From Actinomadura latina NBRC 106108 (GTDB lineage: Bacteria > Actinomycetota > Actinomycetes > Streptosporangiales > Streptosporangiaceae), in the NCBI RefSeq assembly GCF_001552195.1, contig NZ_BCQS01000005.1, forward strand, positions 620,001 to 684,000: a stretch of DNA of 64,000 nt, written 5' to 3'. The notes beneath the pieces were generated by a model. The model worked only from the letters and a program-made list of their open reading frames with translations, was not told the origin of the DNA and made no database searches. This document shows positions 35,834 through 44,252 of the stretch, piece by piece (positions within the stretch are counted from its first letter, which is position 1; the number at the start of each line of letters is the position of its first letter). The translations under genes were made by a program, and so were the position numbers.

Positions 35834-36055
35834 TCAGTCCGGCCACTTCCCGGACTCGATCGGATAACGTGACCCAGCGGTCATCTCATGCAGCCGGACG
35901 CGCAGCTCCTCGACGTCGGGAGTGCGCACGAGATCGTTGCCGCGGACGGCCCACCAGAGGCCGGACCCGCCCCGTCCGATCCGCCAGCCGGCGAACTCGG
36001 CTGACAGCTCGCCGATCCGGTCGGCGTCGCGCCGCGCGGTCTGCTGAACGCCCAT
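35834..36055 (-). CDS. Small conserved-looking protein of unknown function
   Basis: A 73-residue protein beginning MGVQQTARRDADRIGELSAE, then FAGWRIGRGGSGLWWAVRGN and ending in a helical TPDVEELRVRLHEMTAG. It resembles small Trp-containing proteins common in actinobacteria, for which I know no function. A second start at 36082 (MAKEVGTRS) would add nine residues; the shorter form fits the proteins I recall. It stands alone upstream of dapA, with its own terminator hairpin. Confidence 0.6.
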   Translation of the reverse strand: MGVQQTARRDADRIGELSAEFAGWRIGRGGSGLWWAVRGNDLVRTPDVEELRVRLHEMTAGSRYPIESGKWPD

Positions 36056-36194
36056 CGACCTCGTCCCCACTTCCTTTGCCATGAGATGGTCCGGCCATGA
36101 CTTCCGCACGGGGCAATACCCCCGAAGGTGAACGGCTACCCAACCCTTTCTACCTGCGCGGACAAGAGAACCGGAACGTGGCCGGGAGGGTTTC

Positions 36195-37253
36195 TCAACC
36201 GGCAGGACTCTCTGTCGCGCCGGGCAGCCAGGTAGAGCGGTAACGGGCCCATTCGTCCGGCCTGGTCGTCCAGTCCGCGTACACGCCGACGCCGTACGGG
36301 CGCTTGGGCGGACGCTTCAGATCGTCCACCCCGCGCCGGACACCGCGCAGCGCGACCGGCAGGTCCTCCGCCCACTCCAGGAGGGGACGGTAGGTGGGGA
36401 CGCCCATGAAGACGGTCGTGCGGTCGCCGATGAGCTCCAGCGTCGCGCGGGTGTGCCGGGCGAAGTGCCATCCGGCGAGGGAGCGGGTCGGCAGCGACAC
36501 GTCGTAGGTCATGATCGCGACCTGGTCGGCGCGGTCGGCGACGGCGCGCAGGAAGTCCTCGGTCGGGCGCGGCGGGTAGTGGAGGGGGCCGGTGCGCGGG
36601 ATCAGCGCCTTGTAGACGGGCTGGAGGGCGTCGAAGAGCGTCGGCTGCTCCAGTGCCACCGACAGCACCTTGCCCCGCGCCCTGGTCAGCTCCCGCGTGC
36701 GGTCCATGAGCGTCATGAACGCGCTGTCGTCCGGGTAGATCGGCTCGAAGTCGTAGTGGATGCCGTCGAAGCCGAGGTCCAGGAACGCGGCGTCGGTCTT
36801 GAGGACCCGCTCCCGGACGGCCGGGTCGTCCAGCTCGATGACGCCCTCGCCCTCGACCATCCGGACCTGCCCCAGGTACGCCTGGGAGCGGACGCCCGGC
36901 GCGTACTCGTGCATGGCGTCGATGAGCTGCCGCGCGTACCGGTACTTCGCGGCGGGGACCGTCCCGTCCGCCTCGAAGGGGCCTGCGTGGAAGAACACGT
37001 CGGTGATGCGGTTCTGCCTCAGCAGGTCGCCGAACGCGCGGTACTCGGCGTCGCTGTGCGGCTCCCCCACCCACTGGTGCCGGGCCCACAGCGCGTTGGC
37101 CTCGGTGCCGCGCGCCTGCGGCTCGGGCTGCCACCAGACCCACGCCCCCGCGAAGACGAGGGCGACGAGGCCGAGCAGGTACGCCGCCGTCCATCCGGCC
37201 CAGCTCAGCAGCCTGCGCACAGCACCCGCAACCCGCCTTTTGTGCTCCATCAC
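36195..37253 (-). CDS. Membrane-anchored GH18-like glycosidase domain protein
   Basis: A 352-residue protein with one N-terminal membrane segment (AGWTAAYLLGLVALVFAGAWVW) and an outside TIM-barrel-like domain. The motif FLDLGFDGIHYDFEPI fits the GH18 pattern DGxxxDxE with the catalytic glutamate. Downstream, AIMTYDVSLP and FMGVPTYRP match the barrel strands of GH18-type proteins. Many such proteins act on chitin-like or peptidoglycan glycans, but the substrate here is not evident and catalysis is not certain. Two adjacent ATG codons can start it. It is a single gene. Confidence 0.72.
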   Translation of the reverse strand: MMEHKRRVAGAVRRLLSWAGWTAAYLLGLVALVFAGAWVWWQPEPQARGTEANALWARHQWVGEPHSDAEYRAFGDLLRQNRITDVFFHAGPFEADGTVPAAKYRYARQLIDAMHEYAPGVRSQAYLGQVRMVEGEGVIELDDPAVRERVLKTDAAFLDLGFDGIHYDFEPIYPDDSAFMTLMDRTRELTRARGKVLSVALEQPTLFDALQPVYKALIPRTGPLHYPPRPTEDFLRAVADRADQVAIMTYDVSLPTRSLAGWHFARHTRATLELIGDRTTVFMGVPTYRPLLEWAEDLPVALRGVRRGVDDLKRPPKRPYGVGVYADWTTRPDEWARYRSTWLPGATESPAG

Positions 37254-37467
37254 GCAATGATCTCGGATCAGCGGGGCGCCGCGGACGCCGCGCGCCAGGA
37301 ATCCCCCATGAGTTGATCATGGTTGGGACGTGATCGCGCGCCGCGCGCGGCAACCGTTGACATCCGGGGAACCCTGTGATGACGAGGCGGTTCAGCGATG
37401 TCGCCCGTCGTCCCCGACGGGAGCCGCCCCGGTCCTTACCGTCCGTCCGGATGGAGGTCGAAACGGC

Positions 37468-37674
37468 ATGCGAGTACCACCGGAGCACGCGCCACCCGAG
37501 CACGCGCCGCCCGAACACGGCGAGCCGCGTCCCATGATCAGCACGAGGGCGCTCGTGATCATCGTCGTCGCGGTCGGCGCCGCGGCCCTCACCGCCGCCG
37601 CCCCGCAGTTCGCGATCCCCATAGGAGTCGGCGTCGGCGTCGTGACGCTGCTGGCCCAGATCGTCAAGGACTGA
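37468..37674 (+). CDS. Small single-pass membrane protein
   Basis: A 68-residue protein with a short leader of three tandem PPEH(A/G) repeats (RVPPEHAPPEHAPPEHGEP) followed by MISTRALVIIVVAVGAAALTAAAP and a second hydrophobic stretch IGVGVGVVTLLAQIVKD. The ATG at 37468 has GGAGG eleven bases upstream. An internal ATG (37534) would remove the repeats and leave a 46-residue membrane protein. No function is known. Confidence 0.6.
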   Translation: MRVPPEHAPPEHAPPEHGEPRPMISTRALVIIVVAVGAAALTAAAPQFAIPIGVGVGVVTLLAQIVKD

Positions 37675-37854
37675 TCCGCACCCGGGTCCGCTGGGTGAGG
37701 CCACGCGGACCAGCACGGCGCGGCCCGTCCAGTCGGGACGGGTCGTGGCGAGCAGCCAGCCGGTCACCGGCACGGTGACCGGCATGGCCAGGACGAGCGC
37801 CCAGGAGATGACGCACCAGCCCGCCACCGTCCTGCGGTCATGAGCCGGCGCTGA

Positions 37855-38214
37855 TCAGGTCGTGCAGAGGCAGAACTCGTTGCCCTCGGGGTCGTGCCAG
37901 ACCTGGAAGGGCCGCTCCGGGTTGCCCATCGGCGCGCCCGCGGGCACGCCGCCCAGGCTCGCCGCCCGCTCCCCGGCCGCGCGGACGTCGGCCACGGCCA
38001 GGTCGAGGTGCAGCCGGTTCTTGATCGACTTGCTCTCGGGGACGAGCTGGAACGCGAGCACCGGGCCTCCGCCGGCGAGCGGTTCCAGGTCCAGCCAGTC
38101 GTCCTCGCGCACGCTCGTCTTCATGCCGAGCAGGCCGCCCCAGAAGTCGGCCATGACGTCCAGGTCGGTGCAGTCGAAGACGAGCGTGGTCACCTTCGGG
38201 GTGACGTCGGTCAT
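37855..38214 (-). CDS. VOC (glyoxalase/bleomycin-resistance) fold protein
   Basis: A 119-residue vicinal-oxygen-chelate protein with the two beta-alpha-beta-beta-beta modules: TTLVFDCTDLDVMADFWGGL at the start, HLDLAVADVRAAGERAASLGG in the second half, and the end VWHDPEGNEFCLC. VOC proteins include glyoxalases, dioxygenases and antibiotic-binding proteins; the substrate here is unknown. GGAGG precedes the ATG, which overlaps the stop of the preceding small gene by 4 bp. The divergent CGNR regulator may control the pair. Confidence 0.88.
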   Translation of the reverse strand: MTDVTPKVTTLVFDCTDLDVMADFWGGLLGMKTSVREDDWLDLEPLAGGGPVLAFQLVPESKSIKNRLHLDLAVADVRAAGERAASLGGVPAGAPMGNPERPFQVWHDPEGNEFCLCTT

Positions 38215-38483
38215 CGGATTCCTCCAGCGGTTCGCGGGACCTGGGCGGAACGGGCGGCGGCCCGCCTGCAGGCGGCGGCCGGGCGGGCCGGACGGCGGCG
38301 GCGGACGCTGATCCGCTCGGGTACGCCGCCGAGCAGCCACCGGCGGACGCGGGCCGCGCGCTCGGCATCGCGGGTGCGGGCCTTCAGCCTCGCCTCCACG
38401 ACGTCGGCGTGGAGCCGCGCGTACTCGCGCTCCGCCCATGCGTGCCGCATGGCGAGCTCCGCCAGGTAGGGCAGCGCATTCAT
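38211..38483 (-). CDS. Small basic protein of unknown function
   Basis: A 90-residue Arg/Ala-rich protein starting MNALPYLAELAMRHAWAERE and ending in a disordered Arg/Pro-rich stretch. I do not recognise a family. It is likely real: GGAGG lies just before the ATG, its stop overlaps the VOC start (ATGA), and its promoter region is shared with the divergent CGNR gene. The N-terminal 65 residues look like a long amphipathic helix. Confidence 0.55.
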   Translation of the reverse strand: MNALPYLAELAMRHAWAEREYARLHADVVEARLKARTRDAERAARVRRWLLGGVPERISVRRRRPARPAAACRRAAARSAQVPRTAGGIR

Positions 38484-38501
38484 CTCGTCCTCCCGTTCAT
38501 T

Positions 38502-38570
38502 GACACCATCTAAACCGTAACGCTGGTGTCGCCACGATGCAACCAGTCAAACCTTAATGACGGTGTTGCC
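38502..38570. promoter_or_regulatory. Operator-like repeats in the VOC/CGNR divergent region
   Basis: Two related 23-mers, at 38511-38533 and 38548-38570, match at 17 of 23 positions (shared parts AAACC, TAA, GGTGT, GCC) and are offset by 37 bp. The first overlaps the inverted repeat GACACCA (38502-38508) / TGGTGTC (38524-38530). They sit between two divergent genes, one of which encodes a DNA-binding protein, so autoregulation is a reasonable guess. Confidence 0.5.
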
Positions 38571-38606
38571 GCTTGGTAGAGTTCGTGTGGACATGCAGGA
38601 GGGGCT

Positions 38607-39197
38607 ATGGCCGACGCTCACGCCGATGGGGACCCCGCGCTGCTGCTGAGGGACTTCGTCAACACGCTCGACGTCGAGTCCGCGACGGACGGGATCGCCA
38701 CGCCCGGCGGGCTCGCCGCGTGGCTGGCCGAACGCGGGCTCGTTCCGGCGGCCGCGGCGGCAGACGACGCCGACGTGCGCGTGGCCGTCGCGCTCCGCGA
38801 GGGCCTCCGCGAGGCCATGCTCGCCCACCACGTGCTCGCCCACCACGGGCCGCAGGAGGCCGACTTCCCGGACGACCTGGAGGACGCGCTGGCCGCCCTC
38901 CCGGTGCGGATCACGCTCACCGGCCCGCGCCCCGAGCTCGTCCCGCTGGACCCGCCCGGCACGGCCGCCGCCGGCCTCGCCCGCCTCGCCGCCGCGATCA
39001 TGGACTCCGTCGCCGCCGGGACGTGGCCCCGGCTGAAGGCCTGCCAGGAGGACACCTGCCGCTGGGCGTTCCTCGACACGTCCAAGAACCGGTCCCGCGC
39101 CTGGTGCTCGATGCGCGTCTGCGGCAACCGCACCAAGACCCGCGCCTACCGCGCCCGCCGCAGGTCCCCGTCCGACCGGTCCGAGTCGCATCGCTAG
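38607..39197 (+). CDS. CGNR zinc-finger transcriptional regulator (ABATE domain)
   Basis: A 196-residue putative regulator with an N-terminal ABATE domain (LLRDFVNTLDVESATDGI...LREGLREAML) and a C-terminal CGNR zinc finger: CQEDTCRWAFLDTSKNRSRAWCSMRVCGNR, with four cysteines and the naming motif. The domain pair is thought to bind DNA in stress responses. An AGGAGGGG site precedes the ATG. It is divergent from the small basic protein and VOC gene. Confidence 0.92.
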   Translation: MADAHADGDPALLLRDFVNTLDVESATDGIATPGGLAAWLAERGLVPAAAAADDADVRVAVALREGLREAMLAHHVLAHHGPQEADFPDDLEDALAALPVRITLTGPRPELVPLDPPGTAAAGLARLAAAIMDSVAAGTWPRLKACQEDTCRWAFLDTSKNRSRAWCSMRVCGNRTKTRAYRARRRSPSDRSESHR

Positions 39198-39236
39198 TGT
39201 GGGCGGCGGACTTCCAGCGCGAGGACGGGGGCAGGC

Positions 39237-39773
39237 ATGGCCGATGCAGGGGTGCGGCCCGCGCGGCGGGCGGACGCGGCCGCCGTCGCCGACATCCAGG
39301 TGCGGGCCTGGCGGCACGGGTACCGCGAGCTGCTGCCGGAGGGCGTCCTCGACCGGGTGACCGGCCCCGACGCGGTGGAGGCGTGGCGGGAGCGGTGGGC
39401 GGAGGCCGCGGCCACGCCGCCGAGCCCGCGGCACCGGCTGCTGGTCGCGGTGGCATCCGACCTGGTCGTGGGCTTCGCGGCGCACGCCCCGGCCGAGGAC
39501 GGGGATCTCGACGACGCCGCCGCGGAGCTGATCACGCTGCTGGTCGATCCGCTGCACGCCCGCGCCGGGCACGGGAGCCGGCTGCTCGCCGCGACCGTCG
39601 ACCTGCTCCGCGAGGACGGCTCCACCACCCTCGTCAGCTGGGTCTTCGAGGACGACGAGGTCACCCGGACGTTCCTCGGCTCGGCGGGCTGGGGCCCCGA
39701 CGGTACGGCCCGGACGCTCGACATGGGCGAGCCCGTCCGGCAGATCCGCCTGCACACCGACATCAGCGTCTGA
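39237..39773 (+). CDS. GNAT family N-acetyltransferase
   Basis: A 178-residue acetyltransferase with the GNAT fold: VRPARRADAAAVADIQVRAW at the start, LLVAVASDLVVGFAAH, the acetyl-CoA region ELITLLVDPLHARAGHGSRL (motif A, R/Q-x-x-G-x-G/A), and FLGSAGWGPDGTAR near the end. The acceptor substrate is unknown. It starts 39 bp after the CGNR gene and may be co-transcribed with it. Confidence 0.9.
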   Translation: MADAGVRPARRADAAAVADIQVRAWRHGYRELLPEGVLDRVTGPDAVEAWRERWAEAAATPPSPRHRLLVAVASDLVVGFAAHAPAEDGDLDDAAAELITLLVDPLHARAGHGSRLLAATVDLLREDGSTTLVSWVFEDDEVTRTFLGSAGWGPDGTARTLDMGEPVRQIRLHTDISV

Positions 39774-39829
39774 GCGGCTAGGCAGGGGTCGGTGAGGTGC
39801 ACCCCCGCCGCGGCAATATCTTTGAAGTC

Positions 39830-41479
39830 GTGCCCGAGCCCACCTCCCTGACACCGCCGCGCGCCGCCGCGGCGGCGCCCGCCGTCCGGCACCGCTGGCT
39901 CGCCATGGCCGTCATCAGCCTCGGCGTGTCGCTGATCATCGTGGACGCCACGATCGTCGGCGTGCTGCTCCCCCGGATCGTCGCGGACCTGGGCCTCACG
40001 ACCGCCGGCGCCGAGTGGGTGACCTCGGTGTACGCGCTGGTGTTCGCGGCGCTGCTCATCCCGTTCGGGCGGGCCGGCGACCTGTTCGGACGCCGCCGGA
40101 TGTTCGTGCTCGGCACGGTGCTCTTCGCGGCGGCGAGCGTCGCCGCCGCGCTGGCCGGGAACGGCTCGGCGCTGATCGGCGCGCGCGCCCTGCAGGGCGT
40201 CGGCGCCTCGATGGTCCTGCCGGCCACGCTGTCCACGCTGAACGCGGTCTTCACCGGGCGGGACCGGGCGGTGGCCTTCGGCGTCTGGGGCTCGATGATC
40301 AGCGGCATGGCCGCGCTCGGGCCGCTCGCGGGCGGGGCGATCGCCACCGGCGGCGGCTGGCGCTGGGCGTTCGGGATCAACCTGCCGCTCGGCGCCGCGC
40401 TCGTCGCCGGGGCGCTGTGGCTGCTGCCCGAGACGCGGCGGCCGGGCGCCGGGAGCGCGCGGCGCGAGATCGACTGGACGGGCGGGCTGCTGTCCGCGCT
40501 CGGGCTCGGCGCCCTCGTGTACGGGATCATCGAGGGGCAGACGTACGGCTGGTGGATCCCGACGCGCCGGTTCACGGTCGCCGGATACGACTGGCCGGAG
40601 TCGGCACTGTCCCCGGTCCCCATCGTCCTCGCGCTCGGGGCGCTGCTGATCGCGGCGCTGGTCGTGGTGGAGCGGTCCCGGGCCGCGGCCGGACGCCCGG
40701 TGATGCTCGACCTGGAGCTGTTCCGCATCCCGAACTTCCGGTACGGCAACCTGGCCTCGGCCCTGATCAACGTCGGCGAGCTGGGGCTGCTGTTCGTCCT
40801 GCCGCTGTTCCTGCTGGGCGTGCACGGCACCGACCCGCTGCAGATCAGCCTGGCGATCCTGCCGCTCGCCGGCGGCGCGTTCCTGACCGGCGGGTACGCG
40901 GGCAGGCTCGCGAACAGGCGCGGCGCGCACCGGGTCGTGCGGATCGGCATGGTGCTGGAGGTGGCCGCGGTCGTCGCGCTGGGCCTCACGGTGTCCGCCG
41001 CGACCGGCGGGCTCGCCCTCGCGCCGTGGATGCTGCTGTACGGGCTCGGCCTCGGCCTGACGTCGGCGCAGCTGACGAACGTGTCGCTGGCGGACGTCCC
41101 GCCGGCGCAGTCCGGGCAGGCGTCCGGGACGCAGTCGACGGCCCGGCAGGTCGGCGCGGCGCTCGGCATCGCCGCGATCGGGACGGTGTTCGCGACGAGC
41201 CTCGGGCACGCGATGACCGACCGGCTGTCGGCCTCCGCGCTGCCGCCCGAACAGCGCACCGCGATGGCGCACGACCTGCGGGAGAGCGCCGGGACGTACG
41301 GCCGCGAGCTGCACGAGACCCCCGGGCTGGAGACGGAGGCGCGCGCCGCCGACGAGAGCCTCGCCGTCGCGACCAGGCACGCGGCGCTCACCACCGCGGC
41401 GATCCTCGCGCTCGGGCTCGGCGTCTCCCTGCGGCTGCGCCCGAGCGGTGATCTCCATCCGGAAGAATCGAAGAGGTAG
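39830..41479 (+). CDS. MFS drug exporter, DHA2 (EmrB/QacA) type
   Basis: A 549-residue proton-driven exporter of the 14-helix DHA2 family. The first helix is followed by DATIVGVLLPRI, then the motif A loop GRAGDLFGRRRMF and motif C-like AALGPLAGGAIATGGGWRWAF. A 60-residue loop with TYGWWIPTRRFTV lies between the halves. The start is uncertain: GTG at 39830 gives VPEPTSLTPPR and may be leaderless (TATCTT just upstream), and GTG at 39797 would add 11 residues. No regulator is adjacent except the CGNR protein two genes upstream. The substrate is unknown. Confidence 0.9.
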   Translation: MPEPTSLTPPRAAAAAPAVRHRWLAMAVISLGVSLIIVDATIVGVLLPRIVADLGLTTAGAEWVTSVYALVFAALLIPFGRAGDLFGRRRMFVLGTVLFAAASVAAALAGNGSALIGARALQGVGASMVLPATLSTLNAVFTGRDRAVAFGVWGSMISGMAALGPLAGGAIATGGGWRWAFGINLPLGAALVAGALWLLPETRRPGAGSARREIDWTGGLLSALGLGALVYGIIEGQTYGWWIPTRRFTVAGYDWPESALSPVPIVLALGALLIAALVVVERSRAAAGRPVMLDLELFRIPNFRYGNLASALINVGELGLLFVLPLFLLGVHGTDPLQISLAILPLAGGAFLTGGYAGRLANRRGAHRVVRIGMVLEVAAVVALGLTVSAATGGLALAPWMLLYGLGLGLTSAQLTNVSLADVPPAQSGQASGTQSTARQVGAALGIAAIGTVFATSLGHAMTDRLSASALPPEQRTAMAHDLRESAGTYGRELHETPGLETEARAADESLAVATRHAALTTAAILALGLGVSLRLRPSGDLHPEESKR

Positions 41480-41507
41480 TCCCCCTGTCGTCCCACGAGA
41501 ACAAGCG

Positions 41508-42380
41508 GTGACTGTGGCCACGCTCTCCCAATGGGTCGCCGGATCCCGGCCCCGCACCCTGCCCGCGTCCCTCGTCCCCGTCGTCGTCGGCACCGGCGTC
41601 GCGGCGGGCGAGGGCGAGCCCGTCTGGTGGCGTGCCGTCCTCGCCGGCTTCGTCGCGCTCGTCCTGCAGATCGGGGTGAACTACTCCAACGACTACAGCG
41701 ACGGCGTCCGCGGCACCGACGAGGACCGCGTCGGCCCGCTGCGCCTCGTCGGGTCGAAGGCCGCGCCGCCGAAGCAGGTCCTCGGCGCCGCGCTCGGCTG
41801 CTTCCTCGCCGCCGCCGTCGCCGGGCTGGTGCTCGCCGCCGTGACGACCTGGTGGCTGCTGCTCGTCGGCGCGTTCGCGATCCTCGCGGCCTGGTTCTAC
41901 ACGGGCGGGAAGACCCCATACGGGTACCGGGCGCTCGGCGAGGTGTCGGTGTTCGTCTTCTTCGGCCTCGTCGCCGTCGTCGGGACGGTGTACGTCCTGG
42001 TCGAGGCGCTGCCGTGGGAGGCGTGGGCGGCGGCGGTGCCGATCGGGCTGCTGGCCTGCGCGCTGCTCGTCGCGAACAACCTGCGCGACATCCCCACCGA
42101 CCGGGAGTCGGGCAAGCGGACCCTCGCCGTGCTGCTCGGCGGACCCTGGACCCGGATCCTGTACGCGGCCTGCACCGCACTGCCGTTCATGTTCGTCCTG
42201 GCGCTGGCGGCACCGCACCCCTGGGTGCTGCTCGCGCTGCTCGCGGCGCCGCTGTCGCTGCCGCCGACGCAGAAGGTGCTGCAGGGCGCGACCGGCCCCG
42301 CCCTGATCCCGGTGCTGGGCGAGACCGGCCGGCTGCAGATCGCCTACGGCGCGCTGCTGGCGATCGGCCTCGCGCTCTGA
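41508..42380 (+). CDS. menA: 1,4-dihydroxy-2-naphthoate polyprenyltransferase
   Basis: MenA attaches the isoprenoid tail in menaquinone synthesis, in the membrane. The 290-residue protein has the UbiA-type Asp-rich motif QIGVNYSNDYSDGVRGTDED and the second motif NNLRDIPTDRESGKRTLAVL, with about eight membrane segments. Starts are GTG at 41508 or 41514; neither has a strong ribosome-binding site. Its 3' end overlaps the convergent broken membrane-protein gene by 37 bp. No other menaquinone gene is in the window. Confidence 0.92.
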   Translation: MTVATLSQWVAGSRPRTLPASLVPVVVGTGVAAGEGEPVWWRAVLAGFVALVLQIGVNYSNDYSDGVRGTDEDRVGPLRLVGSKAAPPKQVLGAALGCFLAAAVAGLVLAAVTTWWLLLVGAFAILAAWFYTGGKTPYGYRALGEVSVFVFFGLVAVVGTVYVLVEALPWEAWAAAVPIGLLACALLVANNLRDIPTDRESGKRTLAVLLGGPWTRILYAACTALPFMFVLALAAPHPWVLLALLAAPLSLPPTQKVLQGATGPALIPVLGETGRLQIAYGALLAIGLAL

Positions 42381-43351
42381 CGCTCGGCGAGCAGGACGGC
42401 GCCGGTGAAGGCCATGATGAGCCCGGCGAGCAGCCCGCAGAGGGCCGTGAGGCCGGCCGCGGCGGTCGAGTCGGACGCCAGGAAGCCCGGCTGGGCGAGC
42501 GTCACGAGCAGCCCGTAGAGCGACCAGGCGAACGTGGCGGCCGCGCCGGCCCAGGCGGCGGCCAGCGGCACCACGAACCGCTCCGGACGGCCGCCCCGCC
42601 GGACGATCACCAGGAGGGCGGCGGCGCCGGCGAGGGCCAGCGCGCCCCACATGCCGTCGGCGAGCTGCTGGGCGATGTTCCGGTGGTCGAGTTCGGCCGC
42701 GCGAAGGCCGGCCGTCCCGCCGAAGGCCCAGAAGAGGTGCACGGCCGCGAACACCGCCGCGAACACACTCGCCGTGCGGGCCAGGAGCACCTGTAGGGGG
42801 TGGGTCGCTCCCCTCGGGACGTCCCTGGTGCGGACGGCGAACACGTCCGCCCACCTGTCCCGCGCGTACAGGACGAACGCCGTGAGCAACCCCAGCCCCT
42901 GCACGGTGAAGCCCCCGTAGACGACGCCGTACACCCAGCCTTGGAGCGCCTGGTCGTCGCCGGTCAGCGGCTCCGCGGAGAAGAGCGCCTGCAGCAGCGC
43001 GCCCAGCGGGACGGCGAGGACGATCGGCGCGAGCAGCCCGGCCGCCGCCCAGATCGGCGTCAGCACCAGCCAGGCCGGGACCCGCCGGCCCCACCGGAAC
43101 GTGAACGCGAGCGCGACCAGCACGGCCACCGCGTCCATGCCCATGGTGATCGCGTTGCCGACGTAGAGCGCCGAATCCCGCGCGGCGGCCGTATCGTTCT
43201 ACCCGATCGTGCTGCCGGACAGCCACGCGACCTTGATGGTGAGGTAGGGGACGCACGCGGCGATCGTCGCGGCGCAGACGGCCAGGCGGAGGCGCCCCGG
43301 CCCGCCGTGCGCGGCCGGCGTCCGGGTGAGGGGCTGAACGGAAACGGTCAT
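42344..43351 (-). pseudogene. Multipass membrane protein gene with in-frame amber stop
   Basis: One reading frame runs from ATG 43351 to the stop at 42344 but is broken by a single TAG at 43199-43201 (codon 51). Before it is MTVSVQPL..., then a first membrane helix LRLAVCAATIAACVPYLTIK ending SGSTIG. After it the same frame continues NDTAAARDSALYVGNAITMG into seven more hydrophobic segments to SARPIASSAP. Frame, composition and topology are continuous across the stop, so this looks like a recent nonsense mutation (for example CAG to TAG). Re-initiation at 43144 could still make a 266-residue protein lacking the first helix. The family is unknown to me by name. Confidence 0.75.
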
Positions 43352-43446
43352 GGCCCCGACGATGCCCGGACCGGCCATCTCCGCTCTTCCCGCCACCGGG
43401 TGAAACCGCCCCCACCCCTCCCCCGCACGGGTGAGTCGACCGGCAC

Positions 43447-44139
43447 TCAGCCGGTGCTCGTCTCCGGGCCCCAGCTGATCTCGGGGAGGCCGGCGTCCAC
43501 GAGGGCCTTGTTGACGGCGCTGAACGGGCGCGTCCCGAAGAACTTCCTGGCGCTGAGCGGGCTCGGATGCGCCGACTCGATCACGGTGTGCTGCGGGCCG
43601 GTGATGAGCCGGGCCTTCTTGCGCGCGTAGGCGCCCCAGAGCACGAAGACGACGCGCTCGCTCTTGTCGTTCAGCGCGCGGATCGCGGCGTCGGTGAAGT
43701 CCTCCCAGCCCTTGCCGGCGTGCGAGCCCGCCTCGCCGCCGCGGACGGTCAGCACCGCGTTCAGCAGCAGGACGCCCTGGTCGGCCCAGCGGGTCAGGTC
43801 GCCGGACGCCGCCGCCGGGACGTCGAGATCGGCGGCCAGCTCCTTGTAGATGTTGCGCAGCGACGGCGGCAGCCGCACGCCGTCACGGACGCTGAAGCTG
43901 AGCCCGTGCGCCTGGCCGGGGCCGTGGTAGGGGTCCTGGCCGAGGATCAGCACGCGGGCACGGTCGAACGGGCAGTGCCGGAACGCGTTGAACAGGTCGT
44001 CCCGCGGCGGGTACACCGTCTGCGCGTCGTACTCCCCCGCGACGAACGCGCCCAGCGCGGCGGTGGCGATCGGGTCCAGCAGCGGGTCGAGCCGCTCCCG
44101 CCAGTCGCCGGGCAGCAGTTCCATCAGGTCGAGGGACAT
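43447..44139 (-). CDS. ung: Uracil-DNA glycosylase (family 1)
   Basis: Ung removes uracil from DNA. The 230-residue protein has the catalytic water-activating motif LGQDPYHGPGQAHGLSF, the LLNAVLTV segment, and the C-terminal HPSPLSARKFFGTRPF DNA-intercalation loop. The ATG at 44139 is preceded by GGAGG at good spacing; upstream open codons are not homologous. It is divergent from modA. Confidence 0.96.
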   Translation of the reverse strand: MSLDLMELLPGDWRERLDPLLDPIATAALGAFVAGEYDAQTVYPPRDDLFNAFRHCPFDRARVLILGQDPYHGPGQAHGLSFSVRDGVRLPPSLRNIYKELAADLDVPAAASGDLTRWADQGVLLLNAVLTVRGGEAGSHAGKGWEDFTDAAIRALNDKSERVVFVLWGAYARKKARLITGPQHTVIESAHPSPLSARKFFGTRPFSAVNKALVDAGLPEISWGPETSTG

Positions 44140-44252
44140 CGTCGAGCCTCCGAGGACGTGATCTCCAGTTGCCGGAAACACTAGTGCCGGGCACTGACAC
44201 GCCATGCCGCAATCACGAGCGCGAAAGGGGCCCGACCATAGGATGAGGCCAT

